This document shows, piece by piece, positions 31,991 to 41,340 of a stretch of DNA of 64,000 nt (its first letter is position 1; every line of letters begins with the position of its first letter). This DNA is from Lewinellaceae bacterium (GTDB taxonomy: Bacteria; Bacteroidota; Bacteroidia; Chitinophagales; Saprospiraceae). The stretch covers positions 62,001-126,000 of the forward strand of contig JACJYA010000002.1 in the NCBI GenBank assembly GCA_020636315.1, given 5' to 3'. A program made the position numbers and the translations under genes. The notes under the pieces were generated by a model, which was given only the letters and a program-made list of their open reading frames with translations, was not told where the DNA came from and did not search any database.

Positions 31991-34096
31991 ATGACCCTCC
32001 TCGACACCTCCATAGAATACCTCAAAGGCGTCGGCCCGAAACGGGCGGAGCTGTTGCAAAAGGAACTCGGCATTTTCACCTTCCGCGACCTGCTGCAACA
32101 CTTCCCGCACCGGTATATCGACAAGACTCAATTCCACCGGATACGCGACCTGGATGAGCAGAGCGGTGAAGTGCAGCTAAGGGGTGTCCTGCGCCGGCTG
32201 AGCACCGTGGGAGAGGGCCGGAAGCGGCGGCTGGCAGGGCGTTTCCGCGACGATTCCGGCGCCATCGACCTGGTCTGGTTTTCAGGAGTACATTGGCTGG
32301 AAAAGCAGCTGGAAGTTGGTAAAGAGTACGTCATCTACGGCCGGGTCAACAGCTTCCGGGGACAGCTGAGCATACCGCACCCTGAAATGGAACTGGCCAG
32401 CCAGGAGAACATTCAGAAAGCCGCCACCTTCGCCCCGGTCTATTCCAGCACCGATAAACTCAATACCAAAGGGATCGACTCCCGCACCCGCCGGCGGATC
32501 GCCAAAGCCCTGTTCGAAAAGATACGTCCGGCAGATACGCCTGAAAACCTGCCGGATTACCTCATCAAAAAATTCCGCTTCCCTTCCCGCTATGAAGCCC
32601 TGCGCGGCATTCATTTTCCCCGTGATGAGCAGGAGCTCCAAAGTGCCCGCAACCGGCTGAAGTTCGAGGAGCTCTTCTTTCTGCAGTTCCGCCTGCTGCA
32701 GATCCGCCGGCGCCGGAAAGACGCCATCAAAGGCTTCGTTTTTGAAACGATTGGGCATTACTTCAACACTTTCTACAAGGAGAAGCTGCCGTTCGAGCTG
32801 ACCGGCGCACAGAAACGGGTGATCCGGGAGATCCGCCGCGACCTGGGCTCGGGCGTTCAGATGAACCGCCTGCTTCAGGGAGATGTCGGCAGTGGCAAAA
32901 CCGTCGTGGGGCTGATGTGTATGCTCATGGCCATCGACAACGGCTTTCAGGCCTGTATGATGGCGCCGACCGAGATCCTGGCCCAGCAGCATTACAACTC
33001 CATCAGTGAATACGTAAAGGGGCTGGGCATCAATGTTGGCTTTCTCACCGGCAGCGTCAAGGGCAAAAAGCGGAAGGAACTGCTGAAACTGCTGGCTTCC
33101 GGAGACATCCATATTCTCATTGGCACCCACGCGCTGCTCGAAGCGCCGGTGCAATACAAAAACCTGGGGCTGGCCATCACCGATGAACAACACCGCTTCG
33201 GTGTGGCCCAGCGGGCGCGGTTGTGGAAAAAAAGCGCTCCCTGCCCCCCTCATATCCTGGTCATGACCGCCACGCCCATCCCCCGCACCCTGGCCATGAC
33301 CCTGTACGGCGATCTCGACGTGTCCGTCATCGACGAACTGCCTCCGGGCCGCAAGGAGATCAAAACCCTACACAAAACCGAGAACCACCGCATGCGGGTG
33401 ATCGGCTTTATGCGTCAGGAGATCGCCAAGGGCCGGCAGGTGTATGTCGTCTATCCTCTGATCGAGGAATCCGAAAAGCTGGACCTGCAAAACCTGGAAG
33501 AAGGATACGAGGCCCTGAAACGGGAATTCCCTGCGCCGGACTATCAGATCAGCATCGTCCACGGCCGCATGAAGCCAGCCGATAAGGATATGGAGATGCA
33601 GCGGTTCGCCGAGGGCAAAACCCAGATCATGGTGGCCACCACGGTCATCGAGGTGGGGGTGAACGTGCCCAACGCCTCGGTAATGGTCATCGAGAATACG
33701 GAACGGTTCGGGCTGTCGCAACTCCATCAGTTGCGGGGCCGCGTAGGGCGGGGCGCTGAACAATCCTATTGCATCCTGATGTCGAGCTTCAAGCTGAGCA
33801 ACGAAAGCAAGGAGCGGATACAGACCATGGTGCGCACCAACAACGGCTTCGAGATCGCCGAGGCCGACCTCCGCCTGCGCGGGCCGGGCAACATCGAAGG
33901 CACCCAGCAAAGCGGCATCCTCAACTTCCGCATCGCCGACCTTGCCCGTGACGGCCGCATTCTGCAAACGGCCCGCGAGGTGGCCGCCCGCATCCTCGAT
34001 GACGACCCCCGCCTGGAACGGCCGGAGCACCATCCCATCAAGTGGTACGATGAAAAGTTTGGGAAAAAGCTGAAGGGGTGGAGCAGGATCAGTTAA
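31991..34096 (+). CDS. recG: ATP-dependent DNA helicase RecG
   Basis: 701 residues, normal length. RecG unwinds branched DNA and drives fork regression. An N-terminal wedge with OB fold (TSIEYLKGVGPKRAELLQKELG, LRGVLRRLSTVGEGRKRRLAGRF) precedes the helicase core. That core has Walker A in GDVGSGKTVVGL (~300), the DEQH box in ITDEQHRFGVAQR (~397), MTATPIPRTLAMTLYGDLD and the C-terminal lobe TTVIEVGVNVPNASVMVIENTERFGLSQLHQLRGRVGR. The start ATG 31991 is the first in frame, since an ATG nine bases upstream runs into a stop. Confidence 0.95.
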   Translation: MTLLDTSIEYLKGVGPKRAELLQKELGIFTFRDLLQHFPHRYIDKTQFHRIRDLDEQSGEVQLRGVLRRLSTVGEGRKRRLAGRFRDDSGAIDLVWFSGVHWLEKQLEVGKEYVIYGRVNSFRGQLSIPHPEMELASQENIQKAATFAPVYSSTDKLNTKGIDSRTRRRIAKALFEKIRPADTPENLPDYLIKKFRFPSRYEALRGIHFPRDEQELQSARNRLKFEELFFLQFRLLQIRRRRKDAIKGFVFETIGHYFNTFYKEKLPFELTGAQKRVIREIRRDLGSGVQMNRLLQGDVGSGKTVVGLMCMLMAIDNGFQACMMAPTEILAQQHYNSISEYVKGLGINVGFLTGSVKGKKRKELLKLLASGDIHILIGTHALLEAPVQYKNLGLAITDEQHRFGVAQRARLWKKSAPCPPHILVMTATPIPRTLAMTLYGDLDVSVIDELPPGRKEIKTLHKTENHRMRVIGFMRQEIAKGRQVYVVYPLIEESEKLDLQNLEEGYEALKREFPAPDYQISIVHGRMKPADKDMEMQRFAEGKTQIMVATTVIEVGVNVPNASVMVIENTERFGLSQLHQLRGRVGRGAEQSYCILMSSFKLSNESKERIQTMVRTNNGFEIAEADLRLRGPGNIEGTQQSGILNFRIADLARDGRILQTAREVAARILDDDPRLERPEHHPIKWYDEKFGKKLKGWSRIS

Positions 34097-34263
34097 TAGC
34101 CATATTCCTTTTTTCGCACTTCATACAAGGCTGCCGCCACATGCTTACAGACAGGCCCGTAATCATAAGGGCAAGTGCATGTCCAACGTTCTACCTGCTC
34201 CTCTGACACCCGTATTTTAATGGAATAAGCTTCTGTTCCATTGATGGCACCTTGCAGTATTGT
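34093..34263 (-). pseudogene. Remnant of a SWIM zinc-finger protein gene
   Basis: The minus-strand frame, read from 34263 to the stop at 34093-34095, gives NGTEAYSIKIRVSEEQVERW followed by TCTCPYDYGPVCKHVAAALY and a short basic end. CxCP-x6-CxH is the SWIM zinc-finger signature, seen near the N-terminus of SNF2-associated and other DNA-binding proteins. An in-frame TAA (34264-34266) cuts it off upstream and there is no ATG. I take it as debris of a deleted gene. It overlaps the recG stop by four bases. Confidence 0.65.
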
Positions 34264-34314
34264 TTAAATGTTTCTACCTTAAAGTTATGTATTCCGGTTG
34301 CTAATATCCAATGC

Positions 34315-36474
34315 ATGCCTCCGTTGATCCAACATATCTCCTTTTATTTCCCTTCTGTACTACTTCAATTGTATTGCGTCTTTCTCTTTACTCAACCCCT
34401 TCAGTTCGACCGGTTTTCCATCCAGGACGGGCTTTCCGAATCCATGGTCCGTTGCATTGAACAAGATGGCCAGGGTTTCCTTTGGTTTGGGACCGCAGAT
34501 GGGTTGAATCGTTTTGACGGGTACGAATTTGTGGTGTTTAAACACGATCCGGATGACCCCGCCAGCCTTTGCGATAATAATGTTTGGAAGGTGTTGGTTG
34601 ATAAACAGGGAAAATTATGGGTGGGCACTTCTGCCGGCCTCGGCCTTTTTGACAAAAAAAGACAAGGGTTTTTCCATTTCACACCAGACGGAGGAGAACA
34701 AAAGATCAACTATTCTATACAGGCATTATGCGAAAGCCGAAATGGAAAATTGTGGGTAGGAACCTCAAACGGCCTCTTTATATTTGACAGAGTGAAAAAA
34801 GTTTTCGACCCCATATCCATTAACGGTGGAAAGGAAAAGGTGTGGGTGTCATGTATTTTGGAAGGCCATAGGGGAGATATATGGGTAGGCACCAAAGACG
34901 ACGGGCTTTTCGGAATTGTACAACCAGGGAATCGAATTATTCATTACCAGTGGGAGAAAGGGGATACCAATACAATAAGCGGTAGTTGGGTTTCTACCCT
35001 GTATGAAGATAGCCATTGCCAGCTTTGGGTAGGCGCTAAATTTGGCGGCATCTGCCAAATCGATCCCGAACGAAATAGAGTACACCGCTTACCTTCAGGC
35101 CCTAAAGCTCCCTATAACCAAAACAATATCACTGCCATACTGGAAGATAGTGGCGGCAACTTTTGGTTAGGTAGCCAAATAGGGCTATTTCAGATAGAAC
35201 CGAAAACCGGCCGGATCCATCACTTTCAACATCAATCTGATAATGAACGCAGCCTGAGCACCAACAGCATCTCGTGCATGTTTGAAGACCGCGACGGCGG
35301 AATGTGGATCGGCACCTGGGAAAATGGAATAAATTACTGGAATAAACACCGAAAAACTTTTTTTTATCATCCTCTCTCCAATGAAAAGGGTAAAGAAACA
35401 CATCTGGTTAAAGCTCTGGAGGAAACGGAAGACGGCAACCTTTGGATCGGCGCCGATGGCAGCGGTTTGTATTTCTGGGACCGAAAAGAAGGAATCACCC
35501 GGCATTGGGAGCAGCCCGATAATCCACAGAGCAATCAAATTTGGGCTATACGGAAGGATCAAAAGGGCCGGATCTGGCTGGGAACGCGCAATGGCATTTA
35601 CCGATTCCACCCGGACAAGAGCAATCTACAATACCCCGATGCCCCTTTTTCGGGTATTCACTTCCAGCCAGACGAAAAAGGCTCCTTTGGCCTTAGCCAC
35701 CGCGATGTTTCCTGCCTTTTCGAAGATTCCCGGGGAAGGATGTGGGCAGGCACCCTGAATGGGGTGAACCGATTTGACTCCCGGCAAAACAAATTCGTTC
35801 CTTATTTTCACGAAGATGGCAATCCACACAGCCTAAGCAATAACTGGATATGGGTCATTTTTGAAGGGCGGGACGGGAAAATATGGATTGGCACGAACAA
35901 TGGCCTGAACCAATTCGATGAAGAAAAAGACAACTTCATTCGATTTTTTCACGATCCCAGAAACCCGAATGGCCTCAGCAACAACAACATCTGGGATCTT
36001 TATGAAGATAGGCAGGGAAATCTCTGGGCCGGCACTACCGGTGGCCTGAACCGCTATCAGTTAGAATCCGGGCAATTCTCCGTATGGCGTTCGAAGGATG
36101 GCCTTAAAAACGATAACGTTACCAATATCCTGGAAGATAAACAGGGGAATCTCTGGCTCACCAATTTTCAGGGGCTGTCAAAATTTGATCCGCGAACCGG
36201 TGCCTTTGAAAATTTCGAACCCTTCCACCTGCAACCGGCCAGTTATTCCCGGACATTCATTGAAACCCAAAGCGGTGGAATGATCTATGGGGTGCGTGGA
36301 GGATTGGTGCTGTTTCATCCGGACAGCATTGATAATAATCCGATAAAGCCAACCATTGTGATCACTGGCTTTAACCTTCATGTGGGCCATTCGGTGGAAG
36401 GGGAGCCTTCTGACAGCATTAATTCCCGGCCCGCTGGCTACTCAATTCCCCTGGCATGCATCCCCTGTCCCTAA
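34315..36474 (+). pseudogene. Truncated two-component sensor: N-terminal ligand-binding double propeller only
   Basis: About 719 residues from ATG 34315; an upstream TTG is less likely. A hydrophobic N-terminus (~8-30) is followed by the two-component-regulator propeller repeats that begin such sensors: FSIQDGLSESMVRCIEQDGQ (~35), then about a dozen repeats of the GxLWVGTxxGLxxFD type. The frame ends just after ITGFNLHVGHSVEGEPSDS, where the Y_Y_Y domain should start. It then runs on for ~16 unrelated residues to a stop. The Y_Y_Y, transmembrane, kinase and receiver parts expected in such ~1000-1350-residue proteins are missing. Sequence from about 36430 onward belongs to a different gene in another frame, so this is a deletion junction. 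Confidence 0.8.
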
Positions 36475-37285
36475 CCCCTTCGGACTGAATGAAACGCCCC
36501 TGTCTGTCCTCCGCTTAGTAGATTTTGACCTTGACGATACCACCGAAGCCATTGTAGTGGTTGATGGGGGCATTATTGGCACAAATGTCGAATATTTCGA
36601 AAACACCGGCGACGATGCAGCCCCTGATTTCGTATATGTAGAATCCTACCCCTTCGGTATTCCCCAATTGCAATCGCCACAGATGGACCCGTTCGAGTTC
36701 ATAGACATCGATGGTGACGGCGACCCGGATATTTTCCTCCATTACCAGGGGCTCGAAACACCTCTAGCATTCCTGGAAAACACAGGAACACCCAATAGCC
36801 CGGATTTCAATAAGCCCCCGGTAGCCTGGTGGGCAAACGATCCACCCCCGCCGCCAGGATTTGACAGCTACGCTTTAGGGGACTGGATAGACATTGGCGG
36901 CGATGGGGATATGGATTACATCGGCGGCAGTGTTCCGGGCTTTTTCTTTTGGGAGAATGTCTCGAATAATGCAATGGCTTGCCGGGGTTACCTCCCCGAG
37001 ATTACCTCCTTCCGGGACGCCCACCTCGACGCAAGCCTGACTCTTTACCCCAACCCTGCCCAGGATATGCTGGCCTTCGATCTCCAATCTTATGATCCAA
37101 TAGGCGAAATAAACATTGAAATTTTCAATGTATTAGCCCAAAGGGTAAGAAATCTGCACCGGCCAGGGTTCGCCAATGCTTTACAGGAAACCATTTCGCT
37201 GGAGAGCTTAGCGGATGGAATATATACCATCCGGCTTAGTTCGGGGGGTAAATTTATTGTACAGCAATTCGTCAAAATTCGATAA
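36380..37285 (+). pseudogene. 3' fragment of a secreted FG-GAP/VCBS-type T9SS protein gene
   Basis: An open frame of 301 residues whose first ~20 residues merely read through the preceding gene in another frame. Genuine sequence starts at about FPWHASPVPNPFGLNETPLSVLRLVDFDLDD. It contains calcium-binding integrin-like repeats (DIDGDGDPDIFLHYQG, IGGDGDMDYIGGSVPG) and a T9SS sorting domain (~225-301, LYPNPAQDMLAFDL ... GIYTIRLSSGGKFIVQQFVKI). No signal peptide is present, so the product could not be exported. It is the tail of a gene whose front was lost in the same event that truncated the propeller gene. Confidence 0.75.
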
Positions 37286-37319
37286 ACCGCTGATTAAAAT
37301 TGCTTCCCCGGTTAACTCA

Positions 37320-37351
37320 AAGCCCCTGCGAGCGAGTACCCGCAGGGGCTT
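37320..37351. terminator. Hairpin between convergent genes
   Basis: AAGCCCCTGCG (37320-37330) pairs perfectly with CGCAGGGGCTT (37341-37351) around a 10-nt loop. It lies between the ends of the plus-strand T9SS fragment and the minus-strand DUF2807 gene. It lacks a long T tract on either side, so termination is inferred from stem strength and position. Confidence 0.55.
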
Positions 37352-37383
37352 CCAGAGGCCTCGGCCAGCCCTAAAAATTCTGC

Positions 37384-38016
37384 CTACATCTTCTTCACTC
37401 CGCCACTGCCGACGATGCTCTTGCTGACTTTGGGTTCGCCTTTATAGCCAACATCCCCGCTGCCGGCGATGGATACTTCCAGGGCTTTCATTTCGCCGAC
37501 CTTGGCATCACCGCTGCCGGCGATGCTGACCTCACACTTGTTGCCGCTGAGGCCTGAAGCCTTTACATCACCGCTGCCGGCGATACTGACCTTGACATTT
37601 TTGGCCTTGCCGGCGATCTCGATATCACCGGAGCCGCCGATAGACAGGTTCAGGTCTCCCAGTTCGTTGAATTCATCCTTGACGATTATCGAACCCGAGC
37701 CACCGATGGCCAGCCCGGAGATATTGGGCATAGTAACGTAAACGGTAACCCCGTTGCCTTTCCAGGATTTCATCTTTTCCTCCCGCTCGATATTGAGGCT
37801 GCCTTTCTCGTTTTCGAACTTCATCTTTTCAACAGCACTCGCCGGTCCTTCGACTTCAACCTTGTTGGGGCCTTTCATCACGTGAACTGTGACTGGCAGG
37901 CCGAGGCCGATAGAAGTGAATTCACCGGTTTCAATGGTTTTTCTAGATCCCTGCGCAAAGAGGGTTGCGGAAACCAACAGGCTCAGGGCCAGCATCATAA
38001 TGGGCCATTTTTTCAT
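37384..38016 (-). CDS. Secreted DUF2807 (GIN / auto-transporter adhesin head-like) protein
   Basis: 210 residues with signal peptide (MKKWPIMMLALSLLVSATLFAQ). After a short N-terminal segment (GEFTSIGLGLPVTVHVMKG) the chain forms a repetitive beta-solenoid with repeated GSGD turns: IGGSGSIIV, IGGSGDIEI, IAGSGDVKA, IAGSGDAKV, IAGSGDVGY. This is the classical look of DUF2807 proteins of Bacteroidota, which are exported and of unknown role. The repeats are visible at DNA level too (CACCGCTGCCGGCGAT recurs). Confidence 0.9.
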   Translation of the reverse strand: MKKWPIMMLALSLLVSATLFAQGSRKTIETGEFTSIGLGLPVTVHVMKGPNKVEVEGPASAVEKMKFENEKGSLNIEREEKMKSWKGNGVTVYVTMPNISGLAIGGSGSIIVKDEFNELGDLNLSIGGSGDIEIAGKAKNVKVSIAGSGDVKASGLSGNKCEVSIAGSGDAKVGEMKALEVSIAGSGDVGYKGEPKVSKSIVGSGGVKKM

Positions 38017-38315
38017 ACGTGCGATTATTTTGGTTAATTAGATTGATATTAACAGTTGTCGCTTCTAATAGACAACGCGCCTTTCAAAGTGTTGCTCAAA
38101 ACAAAGGGAAGATCCGCCATTATCGGAAGTAATTGGATCAACAGCCTGAAATGTAGGACGGGAGAAAGCCGGAAGGGGTTACAACTCCCCTTTTCTGCCT
38201 TCGGCAACAACGCAACTCCGGTTCCCTTTTCCGGAAACTGCTGAAATTTATCGGGCTTAAATGCACTCAAGTCCTGCTAATAAAATAAATTTATCTTCCA
38301 CCAAGCTAAGATCTT

Positions 38316-39629
38316 ATGCCAGAAAAACCACTCAGCAACCGCCTTTTGTCCCTCGATGCCTTCCGCGGGCTCACTATTGCCGGCATGATCCTGGTCAACA
38401 ACCCGGGCAGCTGGTCAAACGTTTATCCACCGCTATTGCACGCCCACTGGCACGGCTGCACCCCCACCGACCTGATCTTTCCGTTTTTCCTTTTCATCGT
38501 CGGAGTCGCCATTCCGCTGGCCCTGAGCAAGTATCGGGGGCAGCCGCAGGCGGCCCTTGTCCGCAAGACGTTGCTTCGGGCAGCCATCCTTTTCGGGCTG
38601 GGCGTGTTTATGGCGGCTTTTCCCAAATTCGGCATGTCGGCGGAGGCGCCTCCGGCCCGCAAAGTGTTGCATTATATCCTGCTTGGCGTTTTCACCCTTT
38701 CTGTTTTCAGCCGGGCGGTTTGCCTGGGGCAGAAACCGCAACGGCTGGTTTGGGCAAGGCGGTTTCTCTACCTAGCTTTAGGTGCGGCGCTGGCAATGGC
38801 CCTCACCGGCTGGGGCATTTACGACTTCAGCCACCTGCGCATACCGGGCGTGTTGCAGCGCATCGCTATCGTTTACGCCATCTGTGCCTTGCTTTTTCTG
38901 CGCACCGGCTGGCGGGCGCAGCTCTTCACTGGTATTGGGTTGCTGCTGGTGTACTGGGCACTGATGGCCCTGGTTCCCGTACCAGGAAGCCAGGCGCCCA
39001 ACCTGGAGGCAGAAACCAACCTGGGCGCCTGGCTGGACCGCCTGCTGCTCTCCTCCAACCACCTCTGGAGCCAGTCGAAAACCTGGGATCCTGAAGGTCT
39101 GCTCAGTACCCTGCCGGCCATAGTTACCGGCATCAGCGGCATGCTCACCGGCGAATGGCTGCGCACCCGAAGAGGCCCCTACCACAAGGCTACCGGTATG
39201 CTCGCCGCCGGGGCCATGCTGGCAGCCCTGGGGCTGGTTTGGGATCTGGCCTTTCCCATCAACAAGCAGATATGGACGAGTTCTTATGTAGCCTATACCG
39301 GAGGCCTTGCGCTGCTCTTCCTGGGCGTAGTGTACTGGCTGATCGACATTCTGGGCCACCGGCGCTGGGCACGGCCATTCGTCATCTACGGCACCAATGC
39401 GCTGTTCGTTTTCATCCTTTCCGGATTCGTGGCCAAGCTGATGTACACCATAGGATGGATAACGGCCGCCGGAAGCCGGCAAACCGTTAAAGGATGGGTA
39501 TATGACACCTTTTTTACGCCTTTCTTTTCGCCGGTGAATGCTTCACTGGCCTTCGCCATCACCAACGTGTTGTTTTTTCTGGCGCTGGCGTGGGTGCTGT
39601 ACCGAAAGCGGATCTTTATAAAAGTCTGA
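38316..39629 (+). CDS. Polytopic membrane protein of the DUF5009 / heparan-alpha-glucosaminide N-acetyltransferase-like family
   Basis: 437 residues with about ten membrane helices. The family hallmark is at the N-terminus: RLLSLDAFRGLTIAGMILVNNPG (~9-30) followed by HAHWHGCTPTDLIFPFFLFIVGVAIPLAL (~43-72), with the His and Asp residues thought to serve acyl transfer. Relatives transfer acetyl groups across the membrane to glucosamine-type sugars or act in N-acetylglucosamine use (NagX). The substrate here is unknown. No sugar-utilisation genes are adjacent. Confidence 0.88.
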   Translation: MPEKPLSNRLLSLDAFRGLTIAGMILVNNPGSWSNVYPPLLHAHWHGCTPTDLIFPFFLFIVGVAIPLALSKYRGQPQAALVRKTLLRAAILFGLGVFMAAFPKFGMSAEAPPARKVLHYILLGVFTLSVFSRAVCLGQKPQRLVWARRFLYLALGAALAMALTGWGIYDFSHLRIPGVLQRIAIVYAICALLFLRTGWRAQLFTGIGLLLVYWALMALVPVPGSQAPNLEAETNLGAWLDRLLLSSNHLWSQSKTWDPEGLLSTLPAIVTGISGMLTGEWLRTRRGPYHKATGMLAAGAMLAALGLVWDLAFPINKQIWTSSYVAYTGGLALLFLGVVYWLIDILGHRRWARPFVIYGTNALFVFILSGFVAKLMYTIGWITAAGSRQTVKGWVYDTFFTPFFSPVNASLAFAITNVLFFLALAWVLYRKRIFIKV

Positions 39630-39637
39630 TCCAAATT

Positions 39638-39684
39638 GGAAATGGGAAGGCGGAACCAGTAGGCACTTCCGCCTTCCGATTTCC
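39638..39684. terminator. Bidirectional-type hairpin between convergent genes
   Basis: An 18-bp stem with one mismatch pairs 39638-39655 with 39667-39684 around an 11-nt loop. It sits between the stop of the DUF5009 gene (39629) and the stop of the convergent gene at 39694. There is no strong T tract. Confidence 0.6.
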
Positions 39685-39693
39685 CACTTCCCT

Positions 39694-40194
39694 TTACTCC
39701 TTCACATACGTCCCATCGAATACCACCTTCCAGTTTTCGCCTTCGTCTTTAGACATCTTCCACACCTGGCGGACGGTGTCCTTTTCCGGATCGTAATGGA
39801 AGGCCAGGCCGAAGAGGAGGTGCTCCCCCTTCAGGGTGATAGTCTCACCGGACAGTTGCATGACATTCCCCGTTCTGCGGCCGGAGAAGTGGTAGGTGGC
39901 GCCCGACTGATCGGCCCAAACCTGGTTCCAGGTGGAGTCAACGGGGTTGTAAGTGTTAAAGCTCTTGCCCTGCCAGCCGGAAGCGCTCGTCCAGTTCTCC
40001 TCGATCACGCAGGAATTAAGTATCCGGCGGACCGAATTGTGGCCGGCCAGCGTATCGGTGCCGGTTTTGTAAACCGTCCAGTCGCCAACCCAGAAATCGA
40101 ACTGTCGGTAGGCTTCCGTGCTGCAGGGTTGCTGATTTTGTGCCGATAAAGTTTGGGTGGCTAATAAAAGGGTGATGCTTACAAGAACTCGCAT
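39694..40194 (-). CDS. Secreted DUF1579-like (lipocalin-type) protein
   Basis: 166 residues with signal peptide (MRVLVSITLLLATQTLSAQ). The mature part starts with the family-like QFDFWVGDWTVYKTGTDTLAG. Predicted beta strands follow (WQGKSFNTYNPVDSTWNQVW, YHFSGRRTGNVMQLSGE, WKVVFDGTYVK). This pattern fits small envelope proteins annotated DUF1579 or lipocalin-like. Ligand and role are unknown, and no operon partner was seen. Confidence 0.7.
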   Translation of the reverse strand: MRVLVSITLLLATQTLSAQNQQPCSTEAYRQFDFWVGDWTVYKTGTDTLAGHNSVRRILNSCVIEENWTSASGWQGKSFNTYNPVDSTWNQVWADQSGATYHFSGRRTGNVMQLSGETITLKGEHLLFGLAFHYDPEKDTVRQVWKMSKDEGENWKVVFDGTYVKE

Positions 40195-40329
40195 GATTTT
40201 TTACAGGCAAGGTAAGCCTTTACCGAGGGTAAGCGGTTATTTTTATAAAAATTGCCGTTTTGTGATCGCCATCCCGGAAGAACACTTTCTGGTTGAACAG
40301 GAACTCAATTTTATGTATCTTTAAAATTC

Positions 40330-40932
40330 ATGCGACAAGTTATGGACGGTAGTAAAACCATAGATAAGGCTGAAATTTCCATTCAAAAACACCGCTTCAC
40401 CGTGGAGGAATACCACCGCATGGGCGAGGCGGGCCTGTTTAATGAAACGCGCGTTGAACTGATAGACGGAGAAATTTTTGATATGAGCCCTACTAATAGC
40501 CCCCATGCCGGGACGGTCAAATGGCTGAACCGGCTCCTGAACAAGTTATTGGGAGATGAATTCATTATCAGTGTTCAGGATCCAATTACACTTGATAACC
40601 TTTCAGAGCCTGAACCGGATATTGCGGTATTAAAAATGCGGGAGGATTTTTATGCAGATGCTCACCCTTTGCCCGAGGATGCGTTGCTCCTGATAGAAGT
40701 CGCCGATTCCACCCTTGACACAGACAAACGCATCAAGCTCCCAAACTACGCTAAAGCAGGAATAAGAGAAGTGTGGATAATGGATATTAACCAGCAATGC
40801 GTTGAAATCCATACCCAGCCCTGGGAAAATACCTACCGGAATAAAAATACTTACCTGCTGAACGAAACTATGGAAACAGCTTTGTTCGGCCGGGTTGCAG
40901 TTAAAGATCTTTTTCCAAAAAGAAAATCCTGA
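40330..40932 (+). CDS. Uma2 family (DUF820) putative endonuclease
   Basis: 200 residues, family-typical. Features include TVEEYHRMGEAGLFNETRVELIDGEIFDM (~24-52), the catalytic PD-(D/E)xK-like acids in SEPEPDIAVLK (~97) and LLIEVADSTLDTDKRIKLPNYAKAGIREVWIMD (~120-152). Uma2 proteins are abundant in Bacteroidota and cyanobacteria. Nuclease activity is predicted from the fold, and the role is unclear. A second ATG (40342) four codons in is equally possible, because TATCTTTA, a weak -7-like box, lies only about ten bases before the first. The next gene is a 3-bp-spaced paralog. Confidence 0.88.
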   Translation: MRQVMDGSKTIDKAEISIQKHRFTVEEYHRMGEAGLFNETRVELIDGEIFDMSPTNSPHAGTVKWLNRLLNKLLGDEFIISVQDPITLDNLSEPEPDIAVLKMREDFYADAHPLPEDALLLIEVADSTLDTDKRIKLPNYAKAGIREVWIMDINQQCVEIHTQPWENTYRNKNTYLLNETMETALFGRVAVKDLFPKRKS

Positions 40933-40935
40933 GCT

Positions 40936-41340
40936 ATGAATACGACCGTTGAGGCCGAACCTCGCCTGAAAACATACCGCTTCAAAGTAGAAGATTATCA
41001 CCGCATGGCCGAAGCCAATGTCTTCGGCAAAGGCGCCCGCGTCGAACTAATAGATGGAGAAATAATCGAAATGAGCCCTATTAACAGCCCACATGCCGAT
41101 TGTGTTGACCGGCTAAACGAATGGTTTATCCTTAACTTTCATAAAAAAGCCATCATCAGAGCACAGAACCCCATTACCCTCAATGAGTATTCCGAACCGG
41201 AACCGGATTTGGCGCTGTGGATGAGGTCTTTGGTACGAAGATGCTGTAAAGGCCTGACAAGTTTTCGGAGGAGCAGCCTGCCGGAGATTTGTCAAGCTTA
41301 CAAAATTACACCTCGGCCAGGTATTCATGCACAAACTTGA
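40936..41340 (+). pseudogene. Truncated second Uma2 gene
   Basis: The first ~95 residues match the preceding Uma2 protein closely (FKVEDYHRMAEANVFGKGAR, VELIDGEIIEMSPINSPHAD, NEYSEPEPDLALW). Just after the first catalytic motif, at about 41220, homology stops. The remaining ~40 codons are unrelated and run 35 bp into the convergent flavoprotein gene. The missing half includes the second catalytic block (xxEVxDS), so the product should be inactive. The tail contains GACAAGTTTTC / GGAGATTTGTC inverted sequence of a dispersed-repeat kind, suggesting insertion or deletion by a small repeat. Confidence 0.75.
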
